Below are positions 19,960-30,187 of a stretch of 64,000 nucleotides of DNA, piece after piece. The number at the start of each line of letters is the position of its first letter. Position 1 is the stretch's first letter. Under the pieces are notes generated by a model. It was given only the letters and a program-made list of their open reading frames with translations, had not been told where the DNA came from and ran no database searches. Position numbers and translations under genes: made by a program. This DNA comes from Streptococcus sp. LYSM12 (GTDB lineage: Bacteria > Bacillota > Bacilli > Lactobacillales > Streptococcaceae). Location: the NCBI RefSeq assembly GCF_004569635.1, contig NZ_SPOZ01000003.1, positions 62,001-126,000 on the forward strand, read 5' to 3'.

Positions 19960-21417
19960 ATGGAACAGCGTTCGAGAAGAGCAAGAAAACACAAGGAAAA
20001 ACAAAATGGTGGAAAGCTTAGCATTGTAAATCGTGTACTCGCGGTTATCTTTACAGTGATGGCGGTGATAATTCTCTTTGCTATTTATCGGTACAATCTA
20101 CTTGCTTTTCGCAATCTAAATAGGATAGTAACAGCTATTTTAGGTGTTTCTGTGTTTCTGTGTGGTGGTTTAGCCATCAAAAAGAAAGCGCCACGTTTTA
20201 CCTTGCTATTTTTGATGTTGGCTATTCTAGTAAGCGGAACAGCTTTATTTGCCATTCGAGAAGCAAGGAGCTTTTCTGATAAGCTTAATTCAACAGCTAA
20301 GTATTCAGAATATGAAATGAGTGTTATCGTACTGGCAGATAGCGATATCACAGATATTAGTCAGGTAACAAATGTTTTGGCTCCAACTGAAACAGATGGG
20401 GACAACATTATGAAACTAACAGAAAGTCTCCAAAAAGAGAAACAAGTATCACTAGCAGTAGATACTGCTCCAACTTATCTATCAGCTTACCAAGCGTTGA
20501 TGAATAAAGAGGCAAAAGCTATCATTTTAAATAGTGTTTTTGAGGATATCATAGCAGATTATGATGCGTCAAAAATAAGAAAACTCTATACCCTTAAAGT
20601 GAGTAAAAAGGTAGAAAATATAAAAGGTACGGAGATTAGCGGCGATGCTTTCAATATCTATGTCAGTGGTATTGATACTTATGGTCCCATTTCTTCTGTT
20701 TCTCGTTCAGATGTCAATATTATTATGACAGTCAATCTCAAGTCCAAGAAAGTCTTGTTGACAACAACTCCGCGGGATGCCTATGTTCCAATTGCAGATG
20801 GCGGAAATGGTCAGAACGATAAGCTTACCCATGCAGGTATTTATGGTGTTGAGGCATCTATTCACACACTTGAAAATCTCTATGATATTAAGACAAACTA
20901 CTATGTTCGTTTGAATTTCACCTCTTTCCTAAAACTCATTGATGTGGTTGGAGGAGTAGATGTCACAAATGAGCAAGAATTTACAGGGTATGATGGGACA
21001 TTTTTCCCAGTAGGAGAAGTCCACCTTAATTCTAATCAAGCATTAGAGTTTGTACGCGAACGCTACTCTTTACAAGGGGGCGATAATGACCGTGGTAAAA
21101 ATCAAGAAAGAGTGATTGCGGGCTTGATTAAGAAATTAAGCTCACCGGCTATCTTAAAGAATTACAATGAGATTTTGGACGGTATTCAAGATTCAGTTCA
21201 AACCAATATGAGTCTTGAAACGATGATTACCTTAATCAATGGTCAGTTGGAATCTGGCGAAAGTTATAGCGTTACCTCACAAGCTTTAACTGGAACAGGT
21301 GTCATGGGACTACCGTCTTATGCTATGCCTGATGCAAATCTCTACATGATGGAGGTTAATCAGGAAAGTTTGAATGCTGCAAAAGCAGCGATTCAAGATG
21401 TGATAGCTGGCAAATAG
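19960..21417 (+). CDS. LCP (LytR-CpsA-Psr) family glycopolymer ligase, CpsA/Wzg-like
   Basis: 485 aa. A basic start, three membrane segments (about 24-45, 51-70, 75-95), a DNA/accessory domain, then the LCP domain (about 225-400) with [31 protein letters not shown] and [20 protein letters not shown]. The conserved Arg and Asp residues for pyrophosphate binding are present. LCP enzymes transfer undecaprenyl-PP-linked polymers to peptidoglycan. It heads the polysaccharide cluster. SD TTGGAGG. Unlike standard streptococcal capsule loci it is not followed by wzh-wzd-wze. Confidence 0.9.
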   Translation: MEQRSRRARKHKEKQNGGKLSIVNRVLAVIFTVMAVIILFAIYRYNLLAFRNLNRIVTAILGVSVFLCGGLAIKKKAPRFTLLFLMLAILVSGTALFAIREARSFSDKLNSTAKYSEYEMSVIVLADSDITDISQVTNVLAPTETDGDNIMKLTESLQKEKQVSLAVDTAPTYLSAYQALMNKEAKAIILNSVFEDIIADYDASKIRKLYTLKVSKKVENIKGTEISGDAFNIYVSGIDTYGPISSVSRSDVNIIMTVNLKSKKVLLTTTPRDAYVPIADGGNGQNDKLTHAGIYGVEASIHTLENLYDIKTNYYVRLNFTSFLKLIDVVGGVDVTNEQEFTGYDGTFFPVGEVHLNSNQALEFVRERYSLQGGDNDRGKNQERVIAGLIKKLSSPAILKNYNEILDGIQDSVQTNMSLETMITLINGQLESGESYSVTSQALTGTGVMGLPSYAMPDANLYMMEVNQESLNAAKAAIQDVIAGK

Positions 21418-21723
21418 GATGCCTAGCTATAGGAATAAGCAGTTGAAGCAATGAATCATTTTATCAGCTCACTAGACTATCTTGTTAGACTTTCCTTTAT
21501 GGTGAGGAAATTTGAACTCATATGGGTGACGAGTATATAGAATAAAAAAAAAAAAAAGCATTGGTTTTCAAAGTAGAAGTTTTTGAAAAGTCATCTGTTG
21601 AACATATATAAGGGCTTATAGTCGTTTAGTTTGTTTTTAGCATTAAGGAAAAAACGCAAGGATTACTGATGAGCCGTAGAGGATTTTAAAAGGAACCTCA
21701 AACTGTAAGGGGGGAAATACAAA
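21418..21723. other. gap with repeat remnant and poly-A tract
   Basis: Holds a run of 14 A (about 21544-21557) and a decayed RUP-like terminus TATAGTCGTTTAGTTT near 21618. An AAGGGGGG SD directly precedes the next gene. No gene is seen. Confidence 0.5.
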
Positions 21724-23526
21724 TTGACACGGGGTCAAAAACGTTTTATTTTAATTATGGTAGATGCCTTAATTATCTATATGAGTGGTTTTATCACTCA
21801 GTTTTTCTTAGATAATTACATCGATCTGTCATTGCAGCGAATGTTGGTATTTTTGACTGCGATTTGGTTGGTCTATCTGATATGTGGCTATGTGACACAT
21901 GTCTACTCCATCTTAAATCGTTTTACAGATTACATCGCACTTTGGCAAATGACAAAAAACCTTCTGTTGAGCTATGTCATCTCAGTCGTTGTTATCTTTA
22001 GTCAGAGAATTGTCTTTAGCTATCGCTTTATCTTGCTTAGCTATATCTTTTCTCTATTACTTATCGGTGCATCACGCTTGATTTGGCGGATGACCTATGA
22101 ACTAAAGGATGTTGATTTGCTAGGACGTAAGTCAGCTAAAGCCAAAAGAACACTGGTGGTCGGAGCAGGACAAGGGGCTGATTTATTTTTGAAGACCGCG
22201 ATTCGGTCCTTCAAAGATATTGATGTTGTTGGAATTGTTGATAAAGATCCAGTTAAGTGGCAAACCTTGCTACATGGTGTCCGAGTGCTAGGTTCAGAGG
22301 AACAGATTCCAGATATTGTTAAAAATTATGAAATTGATCAAATCGTGATTGCTATTCCATCTCTGAATTCTGAAGAATATGCACGAGTCTATGATATTTG
22401 TAAAAAAACAAAGATTGAAGTGTATTCCATTCCAAAGCAGGAAGACATTCTATCTGGTCAAGTGAGTGTCAGCAAGTTGCGTGAAATCGATATTATTGAT
22501 TTGTTGGGACGTCAAGAAGTTGAACTGGATCAATCGAGTCTTTATTCGAATATTCAAGGGAAAACGGTATTGGTAACAGGGGCTGGAGGTTCCATTGGTT
22601 CAGAACTTTGCCGTCAGCTGATTCGTTTTTCACCTGCTAGAATGCTGCTCTTGGGACATGGGGAGAATTCTATTTACCTAATCCACAAAGAGTTGTCAAT
22701 GAGTTATCGTAATAATATTGAGATTATTCCAATTATTGCGGATATTCAGGATAGGGAACGTATTTTCCAAATTATGAACCAGTACCATCCAGATAGGGTC
22801 TATCATGCAGCAGCGCATAAGCACGTACCTTTGATGGAATATAATCCAAAAGAAGCAGTTAAAAATAACATCTATGGAACCAAGAATGTAGCAGAGGCAG
22901 CCAAGGAATGTGGTGTTGAAAAGTTTGTGATGATTTCAACCGACAAGGCTGTGAATCCGCCTAATATCATGGGAGCGACCAAACGAGTGGCAGAAATGAT
23001 TGTCACTAGTCTCAACGAACCCGGTAAAACCCGTTTTGCGGCTGTTCGCTTCGGCAATGTCTTGGGAAGTCGCGGTAGTGTTGTGCCGTTGTTTAAAGAG
23101 CAAATAGCCAAAGGAGGTCCTGTGACAGTGACCGACTTTCGCATGACTCGCTTTTTCATGACCATTCCAGAAGCGAGTCGTTTGGTGATTCAAGCGGGAG
23201 CCTTGATGCAGGGTGGAGAGATTTTCATTCTAGACATGGGAGAGCCGGTAAAGATTCTTGACTTGGCTAAAAAGATTATTTCCCTCAGCGGTTATTCAGA
23301 AGAAGAAATTGGAATTGTTGAGAGCGGCATTCGGCCAGGAGAGAAGCTATATGAGGAGCTTCTTGCAACGAGGGAACGGACAACAGACCAGATATATGAT
23401 AAGATTTTTGTAGGACGTGTCGCCTATAAAAAAACAGAAGAAATTGAAGAATTTATTGGCACTTTGTTAGACTATGATTCTGAAACGCTAAAAAACAGAT
23501 TGCTAAAGTTTGCCAAACAGGAGTAA
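21724..23526 (+). CDS. membrane UDP-GlcNAc 4,6-dehydratase (CapD/PglF type)
   Basis: 600 aa from a TTG start with a strong SD. Four membrane helices (about 8-118), a CoA-binding-like Rossmann domain (140-245), then an SDR dehydratase with GAGGSIGSE at 287-295, STDK at 405-408 and a Met-xxx-Lys pair (M416, K420). That Met replaces the usual SDR Tyr and is typical of the PglF/CapD inverting or retaining dehydratases. It makes UDP-4-keto-6-deoxy-GlcNAc. Together with the aminotransferase two genes downstream it should give a UDP-4-amino-4,6-dideoxy-HexNAc. Confidence 0.88.
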   Translation: MTRGQKRFILIMVDALIIYMSGFITQFFLDNYIDLSLQRMLVFLTAIWLVYLICGYVTHVYSILNRFTDYIALWQMTKNLLLSYVISVVVIFSQRIVFSYRFILLSYIFSLLLIGASRLIWRMTYELKDVDLLGRKSAKAKRTLVVGAGQGADLFLKTAIRSFKDIDVVGIVDKDPVKWQTLLHGVRVLGSEEQIPDIVKNYEIDQIVIAIPSLNSEEYARVYDICKKTKIEVYSIPKQEDILSGQVSVSKLREIDIIDLLGRQEVELDQSSLYSNIQGKTVLVTGAGGSIGSELCRQLIRFSPARMLLLGHGENSIYLIHKELSMSYRNNIEIIPIIADIQDRERIFQIMNQYHPDRVYHAAAHKHVPLMEYNPKEAVKNNIYGTKNVAEAAKECGVEKFVMISTDKAVNPPNIMGATKRVAEMIVTSLNEPGKTRFAAVRFGNVLGSRGSVVPLFKEQIAKGGPVTVTDFRMTRFFMTIPEASRLVIQAGALMQGGEIFILDMGEPVKILDLAKKIISLSGYSEEEIGIVESGIRPGEKLYEELLATRERTTDQIYDKIFVGRVAYKKTEEIEEFIGTLLDYDSETLKNRLLKFAKQE

Positions 23527-23528
23527 AG

Positions 23529-24218
23529 ATGATCAATGGAACGTTGACAGATAATGCAGAGAAAGATGTACTGGCACCTTATCGAGCAGTTCTTGCAAGT
23601 AAGAAAGTTGATTTGGCTTGTAAATATGTATTTGATAAGGTGATGGCTATTTTCTTGATTATTCTATTTTCACCTATATTATTAGTTTTTGCTATTTGGA
23701 TAGCATTAGACAGTCCAGGAGCTGTTTTCTATCGCCAGGAACGAATCACCCAATATGGAAGAAAATTTAAAATTTATAAATTTCGGACAATGGTGGCAGA
23801 TGCAGATAAAAAAGGCAGTTTAGTAACAATTGGAAATGATAGCCGTATCACGCGAGTAGGAGCTGTGATTCGAAAGTATCGTCTAGATGAAATTCCACAG
23901 CTCTTTAATGTCTTAGCTGGCGACATGAGCTTTGTAGGTGTGAGACCTGAGGTGGAAAAATATACAAAAGAGTATACAGATGAGATGAAAGCAACGCTGT
24001 TATTACCCGCAGGAATTACCTCGCCAGCTAGTATTGCCTATAAAGATGAAGATATGCTTATGGAAACATACATCGGTCGTGGGATGACGGCTGATGAGGC
24101 CTATGTGGAGAAAGTATTACCGGATAAGATGACCTATAACCTAGAGTACATCCGATCGTTTTCCTTTTGGAATGACATTCGGATTATGCTTCAAACCGTC
24201 ATCAAAGTAGTAAAGTGA
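23529..24218 (+). CDS. initiating sugar-1-phosphate transferase (PglC/WcaJ-type)
   Basis: 229 aa. One re-entrant/membrane segment (about 36-60) and the bacterial sugar transferase domain with [44 protein letters not shown]. It transfers a sugar-1-phosphate from a UDP-sugar to undecaprenyl phosphate, starting the repeat unit. The neighbouring dehydratase and aminotransferase suggest the first sugar is a 4-amino-4,6-dideoxy-GlcNAc/GalNAc (as in pneumococcal teichoic acid). Two bp after the dehydratase and overlapping the next gene. Confidence 0.88.
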   Translation: MINGTLTDNAEKDVLAPYRAVLASKKVDLACKYVFDKVMAIFLIILFSPILLVFAIWIALDSPGAVFYRQERITQYGRKFKIYKFRTMVADADKKGSLVTIGNDSRITRVGAVIRKYRLDEIPQLFNVLAGDMSFVGVRPEVEKYTKEYTDEMKATLLLPAGITSPASIAYKDEDMLMETYIGRGMTADEAYVEKVLPDKMTYNLEYIRSFSFWNDIRIMLQTVIKVVK

Positions 24219-25447
24219 GACAACTAATGAAAAAGAAAAATATCCCTTTTTCTCCTCCGGATATCACAGAGGAAGAAATTGCAGAAGTTATTGATAGTCT
24301 TCGTTCGGGCTGGATTACGACAGGTCCTAAAACGAAACAATTTGAACAGGAACTATCACAGTATACTGGAACAAATAAAACAGTCTGCCTAAATTCAGCG
24401 ACGGCAGCTTTAGAACTGGTTCTTCGTGTGTTGGAGGTCGGTCCTGGAGATGAAGTTATCGTTCCAGCTATGACTTACACTGCCTCATGTAGTGTGATTG
24501 AGCATGTTGGTGCAACACCTGTTATTGTAGATATTCAAGCGGATCATTTTGAGATGGATTATGATGCGGTAGAAAAAGCGATTACAAGTCATACCAAAGT
24601 CATCATTCCTGTTGAGTTAGCAGGAATTCCATGTGACCATGATCGAATTTACGAGATAGTAGAGAAACATCGCTCAACATTTGTAACAGAATCTCCTCTT
24701 CAAGAAGTCTTTGGTCGAATTGTCGTTTTATCAGACAGTGCTCACGCTTTTGGTGCTTCCTATAAGGGAAGAAATAGTGGAACTATCGCAGACTTTACCG
24801 CTTTCTCTTTCCATGCGGTTAAAAATTTGACGACGGCAGAAGGTGGAGCAGTTACTTGGAAAGCCCATCCAAATTTAGATGATGAGGAGCTTTATCGTCA
24901 ATTTCAAGTGTTTTCGCTTCATGGACAAACCAAGGATGCTTTGGCTAAAACCAAGTTGGGGTCATGGGAGTATGATATTGTGATTCCAGGTTTCAAATGC
25001 AATATGACAGATATCATGGCGTCCATTGGTCTAGCTCAATTAAGGCGTTACCAAGGATTGTTGGTGCGTCGGGCAGAAATTGTTGCAGCCTATAATCAAG
25101 CCTTTGAGGGGACAAGGATTCATCCTCTACAGCATATACATGCCGATTATGTATCATCTATGCACTTGTATATTGCTCATATCGATAACTTTACGTTAGA
25201 AGAACGGAATCAAGTCATTGAGAAAATGGCGGAAGCTGGTATTGCCTGCAATGTGCATTATAAACCCCTGCCCCTTTTGACCGCGTATGCAAATATGGGA
25301 TTTGACATTAAAGACTATCCAAATGCCTACCATTATTTTGAACATACGATCACGTTACCCCTTCATACCCAACTAAGTGATGATGATGTGGACTATATTA
25401 TAGCCAATCTAAAACGGATTGTAGCGAGTGTGAGAGGAACAATATGA
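24215..25447 (+). CDS. DegT/DnrJ/EryC1/StrS aminotransferase (PglE-like)
   Basis: 410 aa. PLP-dependent sugar aminotransferase: SGWITTGPKT at the N-terminus, SATAALEL, DSAHAFGASY, and the PLP lysine at about K203 in FSFHAVKNLTTAEGGA. It should aminate the 4-keto sugar made by the dehydratase. The GTG start overlaps the previous stop (GTGA); an ATG 12 bp further in is an alternative and neither has a clear SD. It overlaps the next gene by 4 bp. Confidence 0.88.
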   Translation: MRQLMKKKNIPFSPPDITEEEIAEVIDSLRSGWITTGPKTKQFEQELSQYTGTNKTVCLNSATAALELVLRVLEVGPGDEVIVPAMTYTASCSVIEHVGATPVIVDIQADHFEMDYDAVEKAITSHTKVIIPVELAGIPCDHDRIYEIVEKHRSTFVTESPLQEVFGRIVVLSDSAHAFGASYKGRNSGTIADFTAFSFHAVKNLTTAEGGAVTWKAHPNLDDEELYRQFQVFSLHGQTKDALAKTKLGSWEYDIVIPGFKCNMTDIMASIGLAQLRRYQGLLVRRAEIVAAYNQAFEGTRIHPLQHIHADYVSSMHLYIAHIDNFTLEERNQVIEKMAEAGIACNVHYKPLPLLTAYANMGFDIKDYPNAYHYFEHTITLPLHTQLSDDDVDYIIANLKRIVASVRGTI

Positions 25448-26307
25448 TAGGGGAAATAGATAAAAAGTTTAGTGTCTTACTATCTTTATACATAAAAGAA
25501 GACCCGCGCTATTTGCAGGAGTGTTTTGATAGTTTATTGAATCAAACAGTTCCTGCAACAGAATGGGTTGTTGTGGAAGATGGAGCGTTATCGCAGGAAC
25601 TTTATCAGGTATTAGATGACTATCAAGTGCTGTATCCTGGGTTAATCAAGCGAGTCCCGCTGGAGAAGAATGTTGGTCTCGGTCTGGCTCTCCGAGAAGG
25701 CATGTTGCATTGTAGTTATGAGATAGTTGCACGAATGGATACAGATGATATTGCACGTAAGGATCGATTTGAGAAACAACTAGCTTGTTTTGAAACGGAT
25801 CCGGAACTAGATATTTGTGGTAGTCATATTCTAGAGTTTGATACAAATCCTCAGCATCCTAATGCTGTCCGCAAGGTTCCATTGGAACATGAAGAGATTG
25901 TACGCTATCAAAAAAGTCGGAGTGCTTTTAATCACGTGACGGTGATGTTTAAAAAAAGCAGCGTTTTGAGAGCCGGAAATTATGAAGATGCTCCCTTGAT
26001 GGAAGACGATATGCTATGGGTTAGAATGTTACTTTCAGGTGCTAAAGGGATGAATATTGATGAGTATCTAGTGGATGTCCGCACAGGTGCTGGTATGATT
26101 GAAAGGCGCGGTGGTCTTGCTTATTTGAAAAAATACTGTGATGGTCGTAGAAAGATTTTAGCAACTGGGTTTATTAATCAATTTGACTACTACAAAACAG
26201 TTGCTATTCAGTCAATCGTAGCATTGGTACCTAATAAAATTCGTTTTCTAATCTTCACAAAATTATTGCGCAATAAACGAGAAGTATCTGAGTTACAAAG
26301 TAGGTAA
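25444..26307 (+). CDS. glycosyltransferase family 2
   Basis: 287 aa, GT-A fold. FSVLLSLYIKEDPRYLQEC at the N-terminus, then the metal-binding region ARMDTDDIARKDRF near residue 97 and the EDD acid near residue 182. It should add a sugar to the lipid-linked repeat unit in the cytoplasm. Donor and acceptor cannot be read. Overlaps the aminotransferase by 4 bp (ATGA). Confidence 0.85.
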   Translation: MIGEIDKKFSVLLSLYIKEDPRYLQECFDSLLNQTVPATEWVVVEDGALSQELYQVLDDYQVLYPGLIKRVPLEKNVGLGLALREGMLHCSYEIVARMDTDDIARKDRFEKQLACFETDPELDICGSHILEFDTNPQHPNAVRKVPLEHEEIVRYQKSRSAFNHVTVMFKKSSVLRAGNYEDAPLMEDDMLWVRMLLSGAKGMNIDEYLVDVRTGAGMIERRGGLAYLKKYCDGRRKILATGFINQFDYYKTVAIQSIVALVPNKIRFLIFTKLLRNKREVSELQSR

Positions 26308-26386
26308 CGATGACATAAGATAATGAATAATAGATACAGATAGAAATGATAAAAATAGCAAAGAATGTAAGAAGGTGTCAGTAATA

Positions 26387-27199
26387 ATGATAAAACTAGA
26401 GCTACAGGAAGTACAGAGAGTTGCTCTTGACTTACTCATCGAATTCGATAAGATTTGTCAAGAAAATTCCTTTCGGTATTCATTAGGCGGCGGGACATTA
26501 CTGGGAGCCGTCCGTCATGGTGGCTTTATCCCTTGGGATGATGATATTGATATTATGATGCCTCGTGCGGATTATGAAAAATTTTTGGAATATTGTCATC
26601 ATTATGATTGTGGATTTGATTGTTTATCATTGACGTATACAGATAATTATTTTGATTTATTTAGTCGACTGAGTGATAGAAGAACTTCTCTTATTGATGA
26701 TTCGCGAGAGATAGATTACAAGGTGGGAGTTAGCATTGATATCTTTCCCATTGACGGTCTAGGGAACAATGATTCCATAGCCCTAAAAAATTTCAATAAG
26801 GGACGCTTTAAAAGAGAATTATTAGTTGCTTCAAAATGGACAAAATATTTTAGAAGTGAAACAAGGTCGGTTGTATTTGAGCCAATACGGTTTATGCTCT
26901 TTTTGATGAGTCGATGTGTCAATAAGCAGAAATTATGTAAGGCAGTGGATAGTGATTGTCAACGAAACGCCTTTGATACTTCCTGTTTTGCAGCTTGTAT
27001 TAGTGGAGTGTACCGTGAAAAGGAAATCATGCCTACATCTACCTTTCAGGAATATCAATCGATTCAATTTGAAGGGCATGATTTTGCGATTATTTCAGCT
27101 TATGATGCCTATTTGACTCAGCATTATGGAAATTATATGCAACTACCTCCTATAGATAAGCAAGTCCCTCATCATAGGGCACAGTATTACTGGAGATGA
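26387..27199 (+). CDS. LicD-family phosphotransferase
   Basis: 270 aa from the ATG at 26387 (a GTG at 26375 overlaps the GAAGG SD and is less likely). The LicD/FKTN nucleotidyltransferase-like motif GGGTLLGAVRHGG followed by PWDDDIDIMMPR is complete. LicD proteins transfer a phospho-group from a CDP-activated donor (phosphocholine, or an alditol/glycerol phosphate in relatives) onto a glycan. Two genes for making a CDP-linked donor lie downstream, so this protein probably uses that product. A 67-bp gap separates it from the GT upstream. Confidence 0.85.
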   Translation: MIKLELQEVQRVALDLLIEFDKICQENSFRYSLGGGTLLGAVRHGGFIPWDDDIDIMMPRADYEKFLEYCHHYDCGFDCLSLTYTDNYFDLFSRLSDRRTSLIDDSREIDYKVGVSIDIFPIDGLGNNDSIALKNFNKGRFKRELLVASKWTKYFRSETRSVVFEPIRFMLFLMSRCVNKQKLCKAVDSDCQRNAFDTSCFAACISGVYREKEIMPTSTFQEYQSIQFEGHDFAIISAYDAYLTQHYGNYMQLPPIDKQVPHHRAQYYWR

Positions 27200-27202
27200 T
27201 AT

Positions 27203-28123
27203 ATGAAGAAACCAACAGTTGCCATTATCATGAGTACTTATAATGGTGAAAACTATTTAAGAGAACAGATCGAAAGTTTATTGCAACAAGAAAGAGTTGA
27301 AGTAAGCATTTTTGTGAGGGATGATGGTTCTCAAGATACAACGCTAGAGATACTCGAATCGTATAAGGAGCACCTTATTTTTGTAAAGGATGGCGGGCAG
27401 AACCGTGGGGTAGGAAATAGTTTTATGGAAGCTCTCTATCAAGCAGGGCTGGAATATGATTATTATGCCTTTTGTGATCAAGATGATGTGTGGTTGCCGA
27501 ATAAGTTGTTACAAGCCATAGAGATGATTGGTAGCATTCCAAAGCCAACTTTATATTGTTCTAATCAGCTTCTAGTAAATCAGGACTTAGAACAGATTGG
27601 TCTGAGACATCAGCGAACCTTGGATACTTCCAGTTTGCAAATTTTAAACGATAATCTTGTAACGGGTTGTACGATGGTTTGGAATCAAGCGCTTCAAGAG
27701 CTACTACACCATTCCCCAAATAGACCCTCTAGTGAGTTACTAACGGTCAGGATTCATGATGTTTGGGTTGCTATGGTTGCCAGTGCTGTTGGTGAAATCC
27801 TGTATGATTCGAACGCTTTTATTTATTATCGACAGCATGAGCAGAATGTCGTAGGTGTCAGAAAAGAAAATATTTATGTGAATTGGTACAAAAAGCTACG
27901 CAATAAGTCAAAAAGAAATGGCAGAAGTTTATTAGCGCAGGAAGTAGTTGAGAAATTTGAAGACATGATGGGGGAACCCCTCCTTTCAGAGTTAAAAATA
28001 GTAAGTGCCTACCAAAGAAACTTCTTGTCTAAACTGGCTTTGATAAGAAACAGTCATATATTTTCCTTATCTAATGAGTCTAAGTGGGCGCTCAGATTAA
28101 AAATTATTTTCAATCTGATCTAG
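27203..28123 (+). CDS. glycosyltransferase family 2 (rhamnosyltransferase-like)
   Basis: 306 aa. VAIIMSTYNGENYLREQI, FVRDDGSQDTT and the FCDQDDVWLPNKL metal-binding block are typical of GT2 enzymes near the rhamnosyl/WfaP-like group. The C-terminus is basic and amphipathic. Starts 3 bp after licD-like gene. Sugar specificity is not readable. Confidence 0.85.
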   Translation: MKKPTVAIIMSTYNGENYLREQIESLLQQERVEVSIFVRDDGSQDTTLEILESYKEHLIFVKDGGQNRGVGNSFMEALYQAGLEYDYYAFCDQDDVWLPNKLLQAIEMIGSIPKPTLYCSNQLLVNQDLEQIGLRHQRTLDTSSLQILNDNLVTGCTMVWNQALQELLHHSPNRPSSELLTVRIHDVWVAMVASAVGEILYDSNAFIYYRQHEQNVVGVRKENIYVNWYKKLRNKSKRNGRSLLAQEVVEKFEDMMGEPLLSELKIVSAYQRNFLSKLALIRNSHIFSLSNESKWALRLKIIFNLI

Positions 28124-28165
28124 GGACATGTATACGTGAGTAAAATTATCTGTTGAAGGAGAATT

Positions 28166-29470
28166 ATGATTTATCTATTATTACTAGTATCGTTCGTTTT
28201 ACTAGGGATTGATTTCTACCGTTGGAGAAGCTTGATAAGACCGAATATTCTATTTCTTTTATCATTTATTCTGGCTTCGAGCATTATCATGCTCAATCAG
28301 AGAAACTGGGATGTGGTCTTGAGCAATCGTTTCATGATGTATACAGTCACAGCTATTCTATCCTTTTATATAGGAACGCTGATGATAGATTATCTTCATT
28401 TAAGAAAGAAGTCGCCTCTATCGGAAATTTCTAAGGAGAGTTTATCGATTATGGCTACTCCTAGTAAGGTCTTATTCTTGATAGCGATAGTTGCTATGAT
28501 AGCCTATGTTTTTCTTATGTTTAGAGGAATTCAGTTATCTACGGATGTGAGTTTTATGCTCCGTCAAATTTATGACCGAAACGTTGCGCATAATGGCTCT
28601 AATACATTTGTTGTTAACCAGCTAGTTAAAGTGTTAACAGCAATCGCAAATATTAGTTTTTTCCAATTTTTATTGGATAAATATGTAGTAAAAATAGGTA
28701 AAGGTCAATGGATTCATGTGGTGGCTATTATGTTATTTTTACTAATGGCTGCTATCTCAACTGACCGCAATATACTCTTGCGCTTCTTCATTTATTGTAT
28801 TGTTTTATGGATATTATTTTTTACAGCTGCTCACAAGGGAAAGATTACCCGAGCTCATTTGAAACCACTGCTAAAATTAGCACTTTATCTGGTGTTAGCT
28901 GTAGGTATGTTTTATCTTTTTGGGAAATTAAAGGGATATAAATCAGATTTTGGGCGTTCCATTAGTCTTTATGGTGGGTCTGGCTTGTATAATTTCAATC
29001 TTTATCTCAATGAATCACTTCCAGTATATTATAAATTTGGAGCGGTGACGTTCCGTTCATTTTTAGGTGTTTTAGGAAGATTGGGAATAGATAGCTTAGT
29101 ACAGAAAGGTCCTGTTTTCTCTGAATTTATTATCTATAAATCTAAAACAGGTTTTATCTATGAATCAAATATCTATTCGGCCATGCGTCCTTTTGTAGAG
29201 GATTTTGGTTATTTGGGTATGGTTGTCTTTCCTTTTATTATGGGCTTATTCTTTGAAACACTGTATTCATTGACACGAAAAAGTCGCTATGCCCTTTCAT
29301 GGATTTTGTATGCTCTGATGATTTATCCCTTGGCCTATTTCTCCATATTGGAGCAATTTTTCAATAGATTTCATTTAGGATTGCTTTATGAAATTAGTTG
29401 GGTGCTTATTTTTTATTGGTATATTCGCAGCAGAAGAGTGATAAAGGAGAAGATAAATGGATGGAAGTAA
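28166..29470 (+). CDS. wzy: oligosaccharide repeat-unit polymerase (Wzy)
   Basis: 434 aa, about 10-12 hydrophobic helices, with a long external loop (about residues 255-335) rich in charged and aromatic residues. Low family conservation is normal for Wzy. Position between glycosyltransferases and the flippase supports polymerase rather than ligase. Its 3' end overlaps the next gene by 14 bp. Confidence 0.75.
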   Translation: MIYLLLLVSFVLLGIDFYRWRSLIRPNILFLLSFILASSIIMLNQRNWDVVLSNRFMMYTVTAILSFYIGTLMIDYLHLRKKSPLSEISKESLSIMATPSKVLFLIAIVAMIAYVFLMFRGIQLSTDVSFMLRQIYDRNVAHNGSNTFVVNQLVKVLTAIANISFFQFLLDKYVVKIGKGQWIHVVAIMLFLLMAAISTDRNILLRFFIYCIVLWILFFTAAHKGKITRAHLKPLLKLALYLVLAVGMFYLFGKLKGYKSDFGRSISLYGGSGLYNFNLYLNESLPVYYKFGAVTFRSFLGVLGRLGIDSLVQKGPVFSEFIIYKSKTGFIYESNIYSAMRPFVEDFGYLGMVVFPFIMGLFFETLYSLTRKSRYALSWILYALMIYPLAYFSILEQFFNRFHLGLLYEISWVLIFYWYIRSRRVIKEKINGWK

Positions 29471-30185
29471 TTCAGTCGTTATTTTTGCCGGCGGGACTGG
29501 TACGAGAATGAAGCTCACGACAAAACCCAAACAATTTCTTGAATTACATGGAAAACCGATTATCATTCATACGATTGAACATTTTGAAAATCATCCAAAG
29601 ATTGATCATATTGTCGTTGTGTGTGTGGAGGGGTGGCATGATTATTTAAGAGGTTTATTGACGAAATTTCAAATATCAAAGGTCAGAGAAATTGTATCAG
29701 GTGGTAAAACTGGGCAGATGTCAATCTTTAAAGGCCTAGAAGCCGTGCAAAAATTTGTGAAGAGCGATGATGATGTTGTCTTAATACATGATGGAGTCCG
29801 TCCTCTCATAGATGCAGATATTATTAGTAAAAATATCGAAAGTGTCCGAAAATATGGGGCAACAGTTACTGTTAAGCCTGTTATTGAAACTGTCATACAA
29901 GTGGATGAAAATAATTCGATTATAAATGTTGTTGATCGTGATAGTTGTCAGACAGCAGTCGCTCCTCAAACATTTTATTTTAAAGACATTTTTCAATTAC
30001 ATTTAAAAGCGCAACAAGAGAATGTATTTGACATGACAGATTCAGCGACCTTAGTGCGACACTATGGTATGACATTATATACAGTAATGGGTGGACCAGA
30101 GAATATTAAAATTACCACGCCTTCTGATTTTTATATTTTTAAGGCTATTTATGATTCTAGAGAAAATGAACAGGTATTCGGATAA
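29457..30185 (+). CDS. IspD/TarI-like CTP:phosphate cytidylyltransferase
   Basis: 242 aa. FAGGTGTRMK...PKQFLEL at the N-terminus is the nucleotide-binding signature; HDGVRPLID and TVKPVIETVIQV are also family marks. Streptococci make isoprenoids through mevalonate, so the IspD role is unlikely; TarI/Bcs1-type synthesis of a CDP-alditol (for example CDP-ribitol) fits better. SD AAAGGAG; overlap with wzy suggests coupling. Confidence 0.82.
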   Translation: MDGSNSVVIFAGGTGTRMKLTTKPKQFLELHGKPIIIHTIEHFENHPKIDHIVVVCVEGWHDYLRGLLTKFQISKVREIVSGGKTGQMSIFKGLEAVQKFVKSDDDVVLIHDGVRPLIDADIISKNIESVRKYGATVTVKPVIETVIQVDENNSIINVVDRDSCQTAVAPQTFYFKDIFQLHLKAQQENVFDMTDSATLVRHYGMTLYTVMGGPENIKITTPSDFYIFKAIYDSRENEQVFG

Positions 30186-30187
30186 AA

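Noticed and set aside
29457..30185. IspD of the MEP isoprenoid pathway
   Set aside because: Streptococci use mevalonate, and the gene lies inside a polysaccharide operon beside LicD; a TarI-like role is more likely.
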